NCBI GenBank assembly: GCA_023678885.1
Contig: CM043001.1
Span: forward strand, 3,048,001 to 3,112,000
Source: Pogostemon cablin
Taxonomy: Eukaryota > Streptophyta > Magnoliopsida > Lamiales > Lamiaceae
Reading direction: 5' to 3'
Length of the DNA: 64,000 nt
Below, one piece after another: positions 21,913 through 35,159 of the stretch. The notes below the pieces were generated by a model. It had not been told where the DNA came from, did no database searches, and worked only from the letters and a program-made list of their open reading frames with translations. The first letter of the stretch is position 1. Every line of letters starts with the position of its first letter. The translations under genes and the position numbers were made by a program.

Positions 21913-22976
21913 CTTTATCTAAATTTATCTAAAATTCAATGATAATCTTAACAAAAAATTTGAATTCTGCAACAATTTTGAACTAACAATTTATTTTAAG
22001 GGGCAAAATGAAAATTAATTTATTCAAATGATTTTTGAGGATAATAAAAGCTTTGTTCAACAACTTTTCACCTTTTGTTTTTTTATTAAAAAAAATAAAA
22101 ATTTGTTAGGATAGAGGGGTTTATAATAAAATTATGAACGACTGTGGAATACACGTAGTGTTCGTTTTTCGGGTTTTAAATTCAGATTTTGGTTTTCAAA
22201 ACCCACATTTAAATTTTAAAAACCATCCATATATACACCTACTACATTTTTTCTCCTCAATTAATACTCATTCTCTCCTCTTATTTCATCTCTCATTTAA
22301 CCTTTTATTCTATTTTGTATACGTGTTTCTTAATAATTATATATTTTTTTCACACTAAAATTTTCATTTAAAAATGTATAACTTTTTATTTAATAGTGTA
22401 TACATGTATTTTAATAATTGTATTTTTTTACACTCAATTTTTTATTAAAAAACTAACAATTAAATTGTATAAATTTTTATTCATAATTGTATATGTTTTT
22501 GTTTATATTTTTATAAGTTTTTTATAGAATGTGCACCCTATTTTAGGGTGGTGCTAGCATTATTATTATTTAGTTTTTAATTATGTTATTTTATTTAATA
22601 TTGAAAAATAAATTAAAAGTTAGTTTACGTGTTCAAATGAATTTCTAAATTTAAATGGAGCTAATTCATTTTTTTTAATTATTATTATTTCATAAAAATA
22701 GCCAACCAAATTACCACAAACTCATTTATTTTAGGAGTAATATAAATATAAATATAAATATGAATGCAGCTTAGAGAGTAGAGGCGACCAATGGGATGGT
22801 CAAATCAAGAAGGCTCTCACTAGATTCAGGAAGAGAGAGAGAACCCCCTCTAACCTCCTGAAAACCCTAACACATACCATGCTCTGATGATTGATCCCTC
22901 CTCGGAACGGATTTCATTTTATCAATCAACCGTTAATTGACCCAATTCTGTTTGGAGTTTGAGGTTTAGGGGAACC
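21913..22976 (+). other. Intergenic and 5' flank of MED14
   Basis: AT-rich with no gene. TATAAATATAAATATAAATA at about 22740-22759 is a possible core promoter about 220 bp before the MED14 start. The 22780-22976 stretch is less AT-rich and contains GAGAGAGAG and AAAACCCTAA, typical of a plant 5' UTR. The transcription start is not determinable here. Confidence 0.4.
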
Positions 22977-25900
22977 ATGGCGGAGGTAGGGCAAGAAACG
23001 GTGGATTTCGCGGCCCTGGTAGGACGCGCCGCCGAGGAATCTTACGTTTCGCTTAAGGAATTGGTGGACAAATCCAAGTCGTCGGAGTCGTTATCGGACT
23101 CTGACAAAAAGATTATGATTTTGAAGTACATTGTTAAGACGCAGCAGCGGATGCTCCGTCTCAATGTCCTCGCCAAGTGGTGCCAGCAGGTGTTTCCATC
23201 TGCCTATACTTTTCCCTTTTCGCAGTCTCGGGTTTTGTATAGCAATTGGCTAATTGCTGTAGTTCTTGAGGACTTGCAGTGTAAAATTGCTGTCAACTTG
23301 CTTCGGATCTGTTCATTTAGTAACACTGGACGGGGAATGAGTTGGGTTTTCTTGATTTTTAAAATGTAAAGAAATCATTTTAGCATTGGACATAATCGAT
23401 TCCCCAGTTCATTAACTATTCTTAGTTCATTAATCATACTTCTCAATAAAACTTTGTCATTGAATAATTTGAAGCTACTGCCGTAGATACCACTTGACAT
23501 TAACTTCTTTTGGTCGAGAGTGTGGGGAGGAGTTCTGCATGTATGATTACGTCCTAATTCTCTCTGACTTTGCAACGGGTATTCTCTTTCAGCTTTGCAG
23601 TACGTTTTATTATAGATTTCATTATGGCATTTGAGTCGATGGTTCTTGACTGAAATGTCTGTGCAGTATCTTAATTGGTGCAACAGGGAAAGTTTTTATT
23701 GATTTCCTTGCATGATTTTCATCTTATTTTCTTGAAAGACAGGTATTCTATACAATAACGAAGAGAAAAAAGGGTGTTGTTTTGGGATAGGATTTCCATA
23801 GGATCCAAAAAGCTGTATTGTCTTTTATATGGTGGCTTCAGTTCTGGTTTATCCTTACGCTTTTATTTAGATTTTAAATCAATTTATAGTGTTACCTGTT
23901 CTATGTGCCATTTGAACTTTGGTTCCTATAGCGGATTTTATTCAAGCGGGATAAGAATATTGGCTTTTGTTTTTCAATATCAGAGATATACTTTCTGGTG
24001 CCTGATTTTCAACCTTTTCTATTATTTTTCTTGAAGAAAAAGTGTGTGAAGTTTTTATTATTGTTGCTACAGGTACCTTTGACACAATATTGTCAACAAC
24101 TTTCATCAACTTTGTCAAGTCATGAAACCTGTTTCTCTCAAGCTGCGGATTCCTTGTTTTTCATGCATGAGGGGCTACAACAAGCTCGAGCCCCTATATA
24201 TGACGTCCCCTCTGCAATTGAGGTTCTTCTTACTGGAAGCTATCAGCGTTTGCCAAAATGCATAGAAGATGTGGGCACACAGAGCACATTGAATGAGGAT
24301 CAGCAAGGTCCAGCTTTGAAGAAACTCGATACTCTTGTTAGGTCAAAGTTACTTGAAGTTTCACTTCCTAAAGAACTTACTGAAGTTAAAGTTTCTGATG
24401 GTGTTGTCTTGCTTCGTGTCAATGGGGAATTCAAAGTTCTTGTCACACTTGGTTATCGTGGTCACTTGTCAATGTGGAGAATATTACATTTGGAGTTGCT
24501 TGTTGGTGAGAAAAGTGGACTTGTGAAGGTGGAAGAATCAAGAAGACATGCTCTTGGGGAGGATTTGGAACGCAGAATGGCTGCATCCGAAACCCCATTC
24601 ACTATATTGTATTCTATCCTTCATGAACTTTGTGTTGCTCTTACTATGGACACTGTTATAAGACAAGTGCAAGCACTTCGACAAGGCAGGTGGAAGGATG
24701 CAATTCGTTTCGAACTCATATCTGATGGTACTGTCGGGCAGGGAGGGAATGTGGCTTTCAGCCATGGTACTCAAGATGGAGAAATTGATTCTGTTGGCTT
24801 ACGAACTCCTGGGTTGAAAGTCATATACTGGTTAGAGCTTGACAAGAGCACTGGTGCATCTGATGCATCCCCATTCTTAAAAATTGAACCAGGTCCTGAC
24901 TTGCAGATAAAATGTTCACATAGTACATTTGTGATTGATCCTCTAACTGGAAAGGAGGCAGATTTTAGCCTTGATCAAAGTTGCATTGATGTTGAGATGC
25001 TTTTGCTTAGAGCAATTAGCTGTAACAGATATACTCGGCTGCTTGAGATTTACAAGGACGTGGAGAAGAATGGACAGATCAATAGAACTTCTGATGATGT
25101 CCGACTTAAATTTCATACGGATGATTGTGAAATTAACAACACAAAGGTAAATAGTTCATTGGCACGGGTAATTTTTTGGGTATATTTTTGGTCTTTGAAT
25201 CTGCTCTTAGTTGCAACCATTTACGAATAATGAGTCAATTCAATTTCCGTCTTGTTTTCTGTTATATGTTTTCAATCTAAATTTTAATGATACTTGTGAC
25301 TATGTTTCAATGGGTAGACACATGTGATTCTGCTATTTTTATTTAGATAATTTGTATGTCGAAAACCCATTCATAGAAAATTGATGGTCAGCCATCTAGA
25401 ATAGTATATTCATTGGCAATTATTGAAATTTTATGAAGATATCTCCCGTGGATTTATTTGTTATTCAACCAAGTTGAGTGGAAATGTCCATCTACATTGC
25501 AATTCCCCTTTTTTGCATTGCAGTTTATTAGTTTTAAAATGGTATCCTATATTATTGCTATTTTGACTGTTAAACAGCATATTTTTTTCTTTTTATAGAG
25601 AGATGCTTCGTTGGATGTGCAAAAACATGATGGGCAGGAAGTTCTCTGTGTGCGTGCCTATGGTTCTTCATTTTTCACCCTTGGAATAAACATAAGGTTT
25701 AAGCAATTTCTTTGTTCTATTTACCACTTACTGCTTGCTGGTTTCTCCACGAGGATAATGACGATAAAATTTTACTGCTATATGATGTACTTGAAGAGAG
25801 CTGATTGCACTTAAAATATGACCTTCATTTGGCTGAATATATTTATACATCCAGTTATCCACTCAATCACAATTGAGAATTATACTAAGTTGGGGATTTT

Positions 25901-28900
25901 TTCTGTGTAGATCTGCGAATTGCTTATCAGACCTTTTACAAGTTACTTTTATGTCCAAAGCTATATAAATATGAACTTCACTTAGCCTGTACTTGTTTTA
26001 GGCTTTCGAAGTCTGGATTTGGGATTTATAAATCCCAATCCTCCATTTACGTTAGGACTCCAAATGCGGATTAAAAATTCCTTCACTCCAACCCCTACCT
26101 TATCCCTACCATCTATTATAACGATTTATCACAATTTCCTATGCCATAGTTATTAGAGGCAGGCCCATAGGGGTGAGGTGCAATGGATCCGAGGGTTAGC
26201 GCCTCAACAGGCAAGTACTGGTGATGTTGCAGAAGTGACTTTCTTACTGCACCTCAGGGCTCAGGCATGCCTTGTGAACTTAACTGTTTCCCCATCCCAA
26301 AAACATGCTTTGAAAAATTCATTTTTCAAGTTAGAGGATATTATTTGGCTAAGCTTATTTGGCATAATATGTTTGAGAACTTATAACTTCTTTTAAGGTC
26401 TTTTGTGAAGTTATTAAAAATGGTCTTGTTAATAGCCTAGTATGATGTTAGGTTCCTCTAATCATTTTTTGAGAAGTAAGAAGATTTTAAGTTATCATAG
26501 AGAAGTATTTTAACCCTTACCCCTCTGATCTTTAATTGTAAAAATTGATATGACTAATATCAAACATAGTGTATCATGTAATCTCCAAATCTCTTGTAGT
26601 ATTGGGATGCTTATAAGGCGTTTGAATAAGTTTTGCCTTTATGAAAATCTAAAATGAATTAGTATGGATGTATAAGGTAGTTACCACAATAACTTCAACT
26701 TGTCCAACCCTTTTGTTGATGAGACTAGGGGTGGGCGGTATGACATACCGAAGATTTTTGGTCATACCATATACCGTACCAAAATTTTCGGTATATAAAA
26801 AATCATACCGTTACCTTACCTAAACTTTCGGTATACCTTAGTTCGGTATACCAATATTTCGGTGTAAGAAAATAGTATACCTTCTACTTACCAATATTTC
26901 GATATGTCATACCATACCTAAAATATCGGTATATACCATCCTATTAGATAGTTTGTTATACCGTTATACATCTAAAATTCAATAAATCTAATAAAAACAT
27001 ATACTAGAAAAGTGAAAGATAGCTATAAAACAAACTCTAATAAATAACAAATTCAAAATTATACGACAATCTACAAACGACCAAATTAAATAAGAGTAAG
27101 TCTCATGAAAATTGGGTTTACAGGTAAGCATTATTACTCTTTAATATATAAAAAATTACTCTTTGAAGAGTAATAATTTTTACACTATAGAGTAATAATT
27201 CGTATCTCTAAAAAGTAATTTTTTATGTACTTAAAGTAATCGATACATCGTGATTTAAAAGAATTTGAAGAGTAATTTTTTAATTTAAAAAGTAACAATT
27301 TATGTGCTAAAGAGTAATTTTTTATGTACTAAACAGTAATCGAGTTTACATAATTAATATATCTAAACCCGTTTTACACAAGTGTTTGTCATTAAATAAA
27401 TAGTACCTAAGAGATCTACACAAAAATATATGGAACTTATATTAAAATCAACACTTTTAAATTTTCATATAAGATAGAATACTTAATTAAAAAAGAAGTA
27501 CTAATATCATGAAATTAGTCAATGAACTTTATCAATAATTTATAATTATGAAGAAATATACCGTAGGATTTTAGATTTAATCTTTAATAAAATAGTGTAT
27601 ATATATAATTTAATTAAACATTATAATACATAAATAATAATTATAATTGTATGTATCATCTAATATGGTAATATCGTATCATATTACTCAAAAATTGAAT
27701 ATTTTACGGTATTTCGGCATATACCAAAATACCGCGGTATTGATCATTTATATACCTTTATCGTACCAAAATTTTCAATACGGTATCATACCTTACCAAA
27801 AATTTCGGCATACCTAAAATTTTGGTAAAATCGGTATTTTTCGTTATGGTAAGGGCGGTATACCGAAATTTCGGTATTTTTCCCCAGCCCTAGATGAGAC
27901 CAGACAGATTAAATTCCAATTAGCAGCTTGAAGATGTGTATGGACAAGGGATGTATGAGGTGCTTAATTTGATTAAAGGGAACATATAAAATATTCATTA
28001 ATTTTGATTTAGGGTTCACTAAGCTGTTAACAAATGCAGGACTAAACCAAATTCATATCCCATGGCAGAAGTTTCTCATCTTCAATTTATATGTCATGGT
28101 TATATCAAATCAATCAATATTCTGTAAGGTGGTACAATTGTTGAAATAAAGCTAAATGATTGTTCAATTGTAGCTGTTGCACAATTGCTGATGTGTTTCT
28201 TTTAGATTGTTTTTCTATGCTGTTGAATTTTCTGGTTTTGTATTCTGTTAATCTTGATGTAATCTTTGGGGTTGGAATGCCCCTTGTTCTCCAAATAAAT
28301 GCATTATGCTTTTTGCCTGATCCAAAAAAGAATTGTGGCTGTTGCACTTTTGGGAGTTCTTTCTGGTCTACAAGAGTCTAAAGACTATCCCTTCACTTTG
28401 CCTTGTAGGAGCGGTCGTTTTTATCTTCGCTCATCAAAAAGTATCATATCATCAAAATCATTGCTAGATTGTGAAGAGGCGCTAAACCAGGGAAGCATTA
28501 CTGCAGCCAAGGCTTTTACCAACTTGAGGAAAAATAGTATCTTGCACTTATTTGCATGCATTGGAAGATTCTTGGGCCTCGAGGTATTTAAAGCTTCAAC
28601 TACCTTCAAAAATGATATCACAAACTTCAATTACTATGTCAGAGGATTTTATTACCTTTTAAGTTGATATCTTTGTTAAAGCCCTCTCCCTCCCAAACAA
28701 GAAAAAATACTTGATTTTTCATGTAAATATATAATAATGCGAGGAAAATAATGCTTCCATCAGAATATCACTTACCATGAATATCTGAAGTAGGCTAGTT
28801 TCCCTGTTATAGATACCTGTGTGGTTTCTGTTATATTTCAATAGAGATGCCAATGTAATTGGAGATTGAAATTCTACAATAGCTGCTTCTAAATGGTAAT

Positions 28901-31900
28901 AGTGGGCTCATTGGTTGCAAATAGAAAATCTGTATCGATAGGAAATTGTAATACTCCCTCCATTCCTCTGAGATGGGCCTGCTTTCCTTTTTCATCGGTT
29001 CCACTTTACAGGCACATTTTATCATTTTAAACTTGAATTAGATGAAAATTGACTAAAATAATCCTATTTATGATTTTTTTAAATAACAAATTCTCATTAA
29101 AAATACTATAAGGGGTATAATATGAAGAAATGAGGCGAATATTACAATTCCATTGATAATAGATGTCTATTTTTAATCTGTTGGAAAAAAGAGTGAGCCT
29201 GTCTGTCTAATGGATGGAGTATGATGGAACCTTCTTTACAGGGGATGAGGATGCTCATCTGCACAACTAAATTGATGTATATTTTTTGCAGGTTTTTGAA
29301 CATGGTTTTACATCCGTTAAATTGCCTAAAACCGTTTCAGATGATTCAGATTCATTGTTCATGGGATTCCCGGAGTGTGGCAGCTCGTATTTTTTGTTGA
29401 TGCAGCTTGACAAAGAATTCAAACCTAGTCCCAAGTTAATAGAAGCTGAGGTAGACTCTTCAGGGAGAGCTGAACCACTTGGTGACTTGAGTGAAGTTAT
29501 TCGAGTAAAAAACTTGGATATTAGTCGGATGCACATGTGTGAGGACGAACTCAATCTGAGCCTTCTTGACCGACGGAAGATGCTATCAATTCTCAATGAT
29601 GCTAGTGCTGATGAAATTTCTGATCACGGTTATCCCGCTAACTCCACCCTGGAGGGCTCATTTCTTCGATCTAATCTTCCCATAACCTTTTCCTCTATTG
29701 TGGATGATGTTTTTGAGCTTGAGAAAGGGTCAAATGGACAGAGTGCCTCTGCCTCCCGTTTTGGCTTGGGTCCTATGAATATCCACAGTAAAAAACCTTC
29801 AATGCCTTCCCCCAAATGGGAAGGAGCACAATCATCACAAAATGCTGTGAGCAATTTTAAGAGCTCAGTACAGTCTGCCTCTACCAATTCACTAACCACG
29901 AGTTTGGTGAAAAGCCATGCTGTGAAGAAATTGACAGCTTCGAAGTCGGATCAGGATTTGGCTACTCTCAGGTCTCCACATTCTGCTGGTTTTGGTTCTT
30001 ATGGTATGATAGATGACCAGCATACTTTTTCTGGACTTCCCTCAGCTAGACTTGTATCTCCTGCGCAAGGCGCTGGTCCTCCAGTCTCTGCTGTGAGCAT
30101 GAAATCTAATGAAGGTAAAAACTTCCCTGCTGAGTCTGGAAGCTTTGCTGTTTCTGGATCTAACTCGTGGGTTGCATCTCCCTTTTGTAAGAGACCATGT
30201 ATTTGTATTGTTACTTCTCGCCTTTGTTTTTTTATGTTGTATTGATCACATTTTCTATGTAAATGTCCTGTATGTCAGCTTCCGCAGTGGATTCTGCTGT
30301 TCGCAATAACTCAAATCAAGATGGTATATCTCAACGTGATGGAACACCCAGAAAGCGCACTGTGTCAGATATGTTAAAATCTGTTCCCTCTCTCCATCGT
30401 ATGGAATTCAATGAATTACCGAACAAGAGAAGAAAAATCAAGGGAATAATGCATGCTCAACTTCCTTCTACTCAATTGCTAATTTCTTCTGACCATCCTA
30501 GTAAAACTGAAGGACACAGTTTTGCAGATCTTATAGCTGAAGCAAATAAGGGCAATGCGTCGCCGAGTATATATGTATCTGCTCTTCTGCACATAGTTAG
30601 ACATTGTTCACTGTGTATAAAGCATGCCCGGTTGACTAGTCAGATGGAAGCACTTGACATCCCTTATGTTGAAGAAGTGGGTCTGAGAAGTGCATCCTCA
30701 AACTTGTGGTTCCGCCTTCCTCTTTCTAGAGGTGATACATGGCAGTACATATGTTTGAGGTTAGGGAGACCTGGAAGCTTGTACTGGGATGTGAAAATTA
30801 TTGACCCTCACTATAAAGATTTGTGGGAGCTTCAGAAAGGGAGTAATGTCACTCCATGGGGTTCTGGTGTTCGAATAGCTAATACATCTGATGTGGATTC
30901 CCATATTCGTTATGATTCTGAAGCTGTTATATTGAGTTACAAGTCTGTGGAGGCTGATAGTATTAAGAAATTAGTAGCTGATATACAAAGACTTTCAAAC
31001 GCTAGAACTTTTGCCCTTGGAATGCGAAAACTACTTGGTGCAAGGACTGATGAGAAATTGGATGAGAGCAATGCAATCTTAGATATTAAATCCCCTGCTG
31101 GATTGAAAACTTTAATGGAGGGTGGTTTTGAGAAGTTCTCTGAACAGATGAGAAGAGCATTTAGAATTGAGGCTGTTGGACTTATGAGTTTGTGGTTTAG
31201 TTTTGGATCAGGGGTCCTTGCTCGTTTCGTTGTCGAGTGGGAGTCTGGTAAAGAGGGCTGCAGAATGCATGTTTCTCCTGATCAACTTTGGCCCCACACA
31301 AAGGTTTGCTTAATTGTTTTACAGAAGATCATATAATATATCTTTTCCTCTGCATCTCTTGTTTATAATTAATTAATCTGGAAAGAGTTTTGAATTAATG
31401 AAACCCTAAATACATAGATATGCATAAAATATACAAAATGAAGTCCAACTTTGGACATAAGCCATATATTTTGTGAAATAGAAATAACATGTAGCTATGG
31501 AAGTTTTGGCATCCTGAGTGCCGCATAGCTTAAGTAAATGTTTGTGTATGTAATAGTTTATTCCAAGAATTGGGATCATATACTGTTTCATCTTTCTTTA
31601 AGTGGAACTACTATTGTAATATTCTGTGGAAAATAAAAAATGTCTGAAGTAAATTTTTGCATCTGTAATATGTCTTTGCAAGAATTGGACATATGAACAT
31701 AGTTTCATTTTATTTTTCTTGAGGTGGATGAAAGATTTAGAAAATATGTTACTCGACCATTAACTTTTGATGAGTCATTGTTCAATTGGCATATTATACC
31801 TGAGAAACCGAGGCTTTTTCAATTCTCATTTCTTATGGTGACCAGATAGAAGTTAGAAAGTTATGTAACTTTTGTTGTTCTAGTGTAACTAGGAAGATAA

Positions 31901-34030
31901 GCTGGTTTAATCTGTTCTGGTTTGCTTGGTGTTTTTTTTTTTTTTTAAATAAAATTTCCCCCACAACCCCCACACCATTTACGGGTTTATAAATTTTCAG
32001 ATAATTTCTCCGTGATTCTTAAGAAGTATAGCTTTTTCTCTCTACAGTTTTTAGAAGATTTCATCAATGGAGGTGAGGTTGCATCCCTTTTGGACTGCAT
32101 TCGACTCACTGCTGGACCTTTGCACGCTCTTGCGGCTGCTACTAGGCCTGCACGCGCTGCTCCTGTTTCTGGAGTCGCTGGCATCTCAGCTTCCGTTTCT
32201 TCTACTTTAAAGCAGGCTGGATATGTTGCATCTCAGGGCCTCTCTAGTAATTCCAACACTAGTCAAGCTTCATCTGGTCCTGGTGGTAATCCTGTTGGTA
32301 TTCCTGGTTTACCTACACCATCAGGCCCTATTGGAACTCATAATTCAGCAGCTGTGTTGGCAGCAGCGGCAGCTGCTGCCGCTGCTGGGAGAGGTGGTCC
32401 TGGAATCGTTCCCAGTTCATTGTTGCCCATTGACGTTTCTGTAGTACTAAGAGGCCCATATTGGATTAGAATAATATATCGGAAAAACTTTGCTGTTGAC
32501 ATGCGGTGTTTTGCTGGAGATCAAGTGTGGTTGCAGCCAGCCACCCCACCGAAAGTTGGTGCATCTGGAGGATCCCTTCCATGTCCACAGTTTCGACCTT
32601 TTATTATGGAGCATGTTGCTCAAGAGCTGAACGGCATAGATACTAATTTTCCAGCTGCTCAACAGGCACTTGGAATGTCTAATTCAAATAATCCCAGTCT
32701 AAGTTCAACTCCTCAGCTATCAACTACGCCTGGAAATAGATCTAATCTTTCAAATGCCGCTGCAATATCTCGAGCAGGAAATGCAATAGCTGCTCTGAAT
32801 CGAGTGGGTAATTCTCTTCCAGGACAGTCCAGTTTACCAGTTGTTAGCCCGATACGTAGATCACCTGGTTCAGGGGTCCCTGCACATGTTAGAGGAGAAC
32901 TGAATACTGCTATAATTGGACTTGGCGATGATGGGGGCTATGGTGGAGGATGGGTTCCTCTTGTGGCACTTAAAAAAGTCCTTCGAGGCATTCTCAAGTA
33001 CCTTGGAGTACTCTGGCTATTTGCCCAGCTACCAGACCTTCTGAAAGAGATCCTTGGGTCTATTTTGAAGGATAATGAAGGTGCTCTATTAAATTTGGAC
33101 CAAGAGCAGCCAGCGTTACGCTTCTTCGTCGGGTGAGTTTTTATTCTATTCAATGGTAGCGTATATTCCATTGTTTATTTAGTTCTAGCCTTGTGTGAAT
33201 TTATTCTTAAGTTATTTCTGATTTATATATTAAAATCTTTTTGCAGAGGCTATGTGTTTGCTGTTAGTGTCCACAGAGTTCAGCTTCTCCTCCAAGTCCT
33301 CAGTGTAAAAAGGTTCCATCACTCTCAACAACAGCAACAGAACCCGGCCGCTGCCCAAGAGGAGTTAACTCAATCTGAAATAGGAGAGATATGTGATTAC
33401 TTTAGTCGGCGTGTTGCTTCAGAGCCCTACGACACTTCTCGTGTTGCTTCATTCATTACCCTCTTGACTTTACCAATTTCAGTTTTGAGAGAGTTCTTAA
33501 AACTCATTGCATGGAAGAAAGGATTAGGTCAAGGGCAAGGAGCTGAAGCAGCCCCTGCTCAAAAATCTCGCATCGAGCTGTGTCTCGAGAATCATATGGG
33601 ATTCAACAGGGATGGGATTTCCAATAATTCACCCGTATCAAAAAGCAACATTCACTATGATCGGCCCCACACCTCAGTCGACTTTGCATTGACTGTGGTC
33701 CTCGATCCTGCCCATATACCGCATGTAAATGCTGCTGGTGGCGCGGCTTGGTTGCCATACTGTGTATCCGTGAGATTAAGATACTCGTTTACTGATAATC
33801 CTGCAGTGTCCTTCCTCGGAATGGAGGGCAGCCATGGTGGCCGAGCTTGCTGGTTCCGAGGCGACGATTGGGAGAAATGCAAACAGAGGGTAATCAGTAG
33901 TGTGGCTATGAATGGGTCTTCGAGTGGGGACGCTAATCAGGGAAGGCTAAAGGTGGTTGCCGATAGTGTGCAGAGAACACTACACGCATGCCTTCAAGGG
34001 CTAAGAGACGGCATAGGAATGACGACGTGA
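22977..34030 (+). CDS. MED14: Mediator complex subunit 14 (STRUWWELPETER orthologue), complete
   Basis: Eight coding exons by GT-AG signals and frame continuity: 22977-23189, 24073-25146, 25599-25696, 28409-28583, 29292-30186, 30279-31303, 32048-33132, 33247-34030, giving 1782 residues, close to known plant MED14 (about 1700). The start is the ATG in AACCATGG opening MAEVGQETVDFAALV. The N-terminal Med14 domain spans the exon 1/2 join (AKWCQQ-VPLTQYCQQL, then FMHEGLQQARAPIYDVPSA). A basic cluster NKRRKIK lies near residue 870, a polyalanine run near 1262, a glutamine run near 1550, and the C-terminus ends LRDGIGMTT. MED14 is the scaffold joining head, middle and tail of Mediator in the nucleus; in Arabidopsis (SWP) it governs cell number. 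The 2.7-kb intron 3 and intron 4 hold MITEs. No damaging lesion seen. Confidence 0.96.
26726..27892. mobile_element. Non-autonomous hAT element in MED14 intron 3
   Basis: The 8-bp duplication GATGAGAC lies at 26718-26725 and 27893-27900. Ends are TAGGGGTGGGCGGTAT on the left and TAGGGCTGGGGAAAAATACC read inward from the right, typical hAT ends. The outer 200 bp on both sides are built from CGGTAT/ATACCG repeats that fold back. The AT-rich centre has many GAGTAAT/ATTACTC motifs and no transposase. The length is 1167 bp. Confidence 0.92.
28954..29219. mobile_element. Stowaway MITE in MED14 intron 4
   Basis: CTCCCTCCATTCCTCTGAGA and the inverted end TGTCTGTCTAATGGATGGAG are bounded by TA on each side (28952-28953, 29220-29221). 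Confidence 0.85.
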
Positions 34031-34452
34031 TAGATACGATGAGAGCACGACCCGATTGTTTTACGGAAGCTAGGTAGGAGGGGTTACTCGATTCAAAATT
34101 TTGACTTGTTACGAAAGCAGGGAGGGATTGTTTAGAGTACAACATCTATGCTGGTATTTACTTCCACCTCTGCCTTACTATGCCTTATAGTCTGCTTATG
34201 CTTTCTCCTTTGTACGGTTTGTTTCTACTTTTGTTCATACACAAGTTGTAAAATTTTAACTGCCACTCGTGAAAAGAAACTGGGTTTTTTCTGTCAGAAT
34301 TCTTTTACAAATGAGTGTTTTTACTGTGAAATTGTTAATTGTAGCATCTCTCAAATCAATACTGAATTTGTTTGCTCTTGGTTATTACAAAATGAAGCAT
34401 AATTTCTGCTAATTGTATTATTGGATTTATATAAAGTTTGTCAAAAAAAGTA
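34031..34452 (+). other. MED14 3' untranslated / downstream region
   Basis: T-rich sequence follows the TGA at 34028-34030. No canonical AATAAA is obvious; ATATAAAG near 34430 could serve. The end of the transcript cannot be set from sequence alone. Confidence 0.4.
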
Positions 34453-34705
34453 ATCCCTCCGTCCCGAAGTTGGCACACTTTTCTTTTTGGTTTGTCCCAC
34501 TAAAGTTGACACATTTTCTTTTTAATACATGGACCCACACAAAAAATAATTAATCTATTCTCATGGGCTACACATATCACATCTAATACAACTATTCACT
34601 ACACATTAAATATTAATTTTCTCACTTCACTTTACATTAAATTATTATACTCCTTAATCTCCGTGCCCAAAAAAAATTATACCAACTTCTATGGGACGGA
34701 GGGAG
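34453..34705. mobile_element. Stowaway MITE between MED14 and TatA
   Basis: TCCCTCCGTCCCGAAGTTGG and the inverted ACTTCTATGGGACGGAGGGAG are bounded by TA at 34451-34452 and 34706-34707. The core shows the family's GACCCACACA and CTCCTTAATCTCCGTGCC blocks, shared with 36372-36634. Confidence 0.9.
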
Positions 34706-35159
34706 TAATTTTTTTCTTTAATATTCATGGTACAGTAAAGATGAAAAAAGATGACTAGTCTTCAGGAAGGAGAAAGTAAAATTTTAAGGTACTTTAGAAC
34801 TTGATAGTCCTGTAATTTTTGATTTTTTTCTTTCTTTTCAAAATAACTGAAATTGAAAACTTTACTAAGAGTGATAAAAATTTGTGAGCTGAAGATGAAA
34901 TACAAACATATATTAATGGAAAAGTAAGTAAAAAAAAAAAAATGCAGTCCTGTACAAGAAATTACAGTTTACTTTCCAAAATGTTTGTTGGTGATGCTAA
35001 TTAAGCCTTTCTAATAATCCTCTCTCACAACACGATGAAAACAACAAAGATCTATTGATGAAAATTCTCAAAAATAGCTAATTTGCATCTAAAAACAAGT
35101 GAGTCGTAGAAAGAGCAGCTACAACATATATTGTGCAAAGCATAATCGACACGTTTTAA

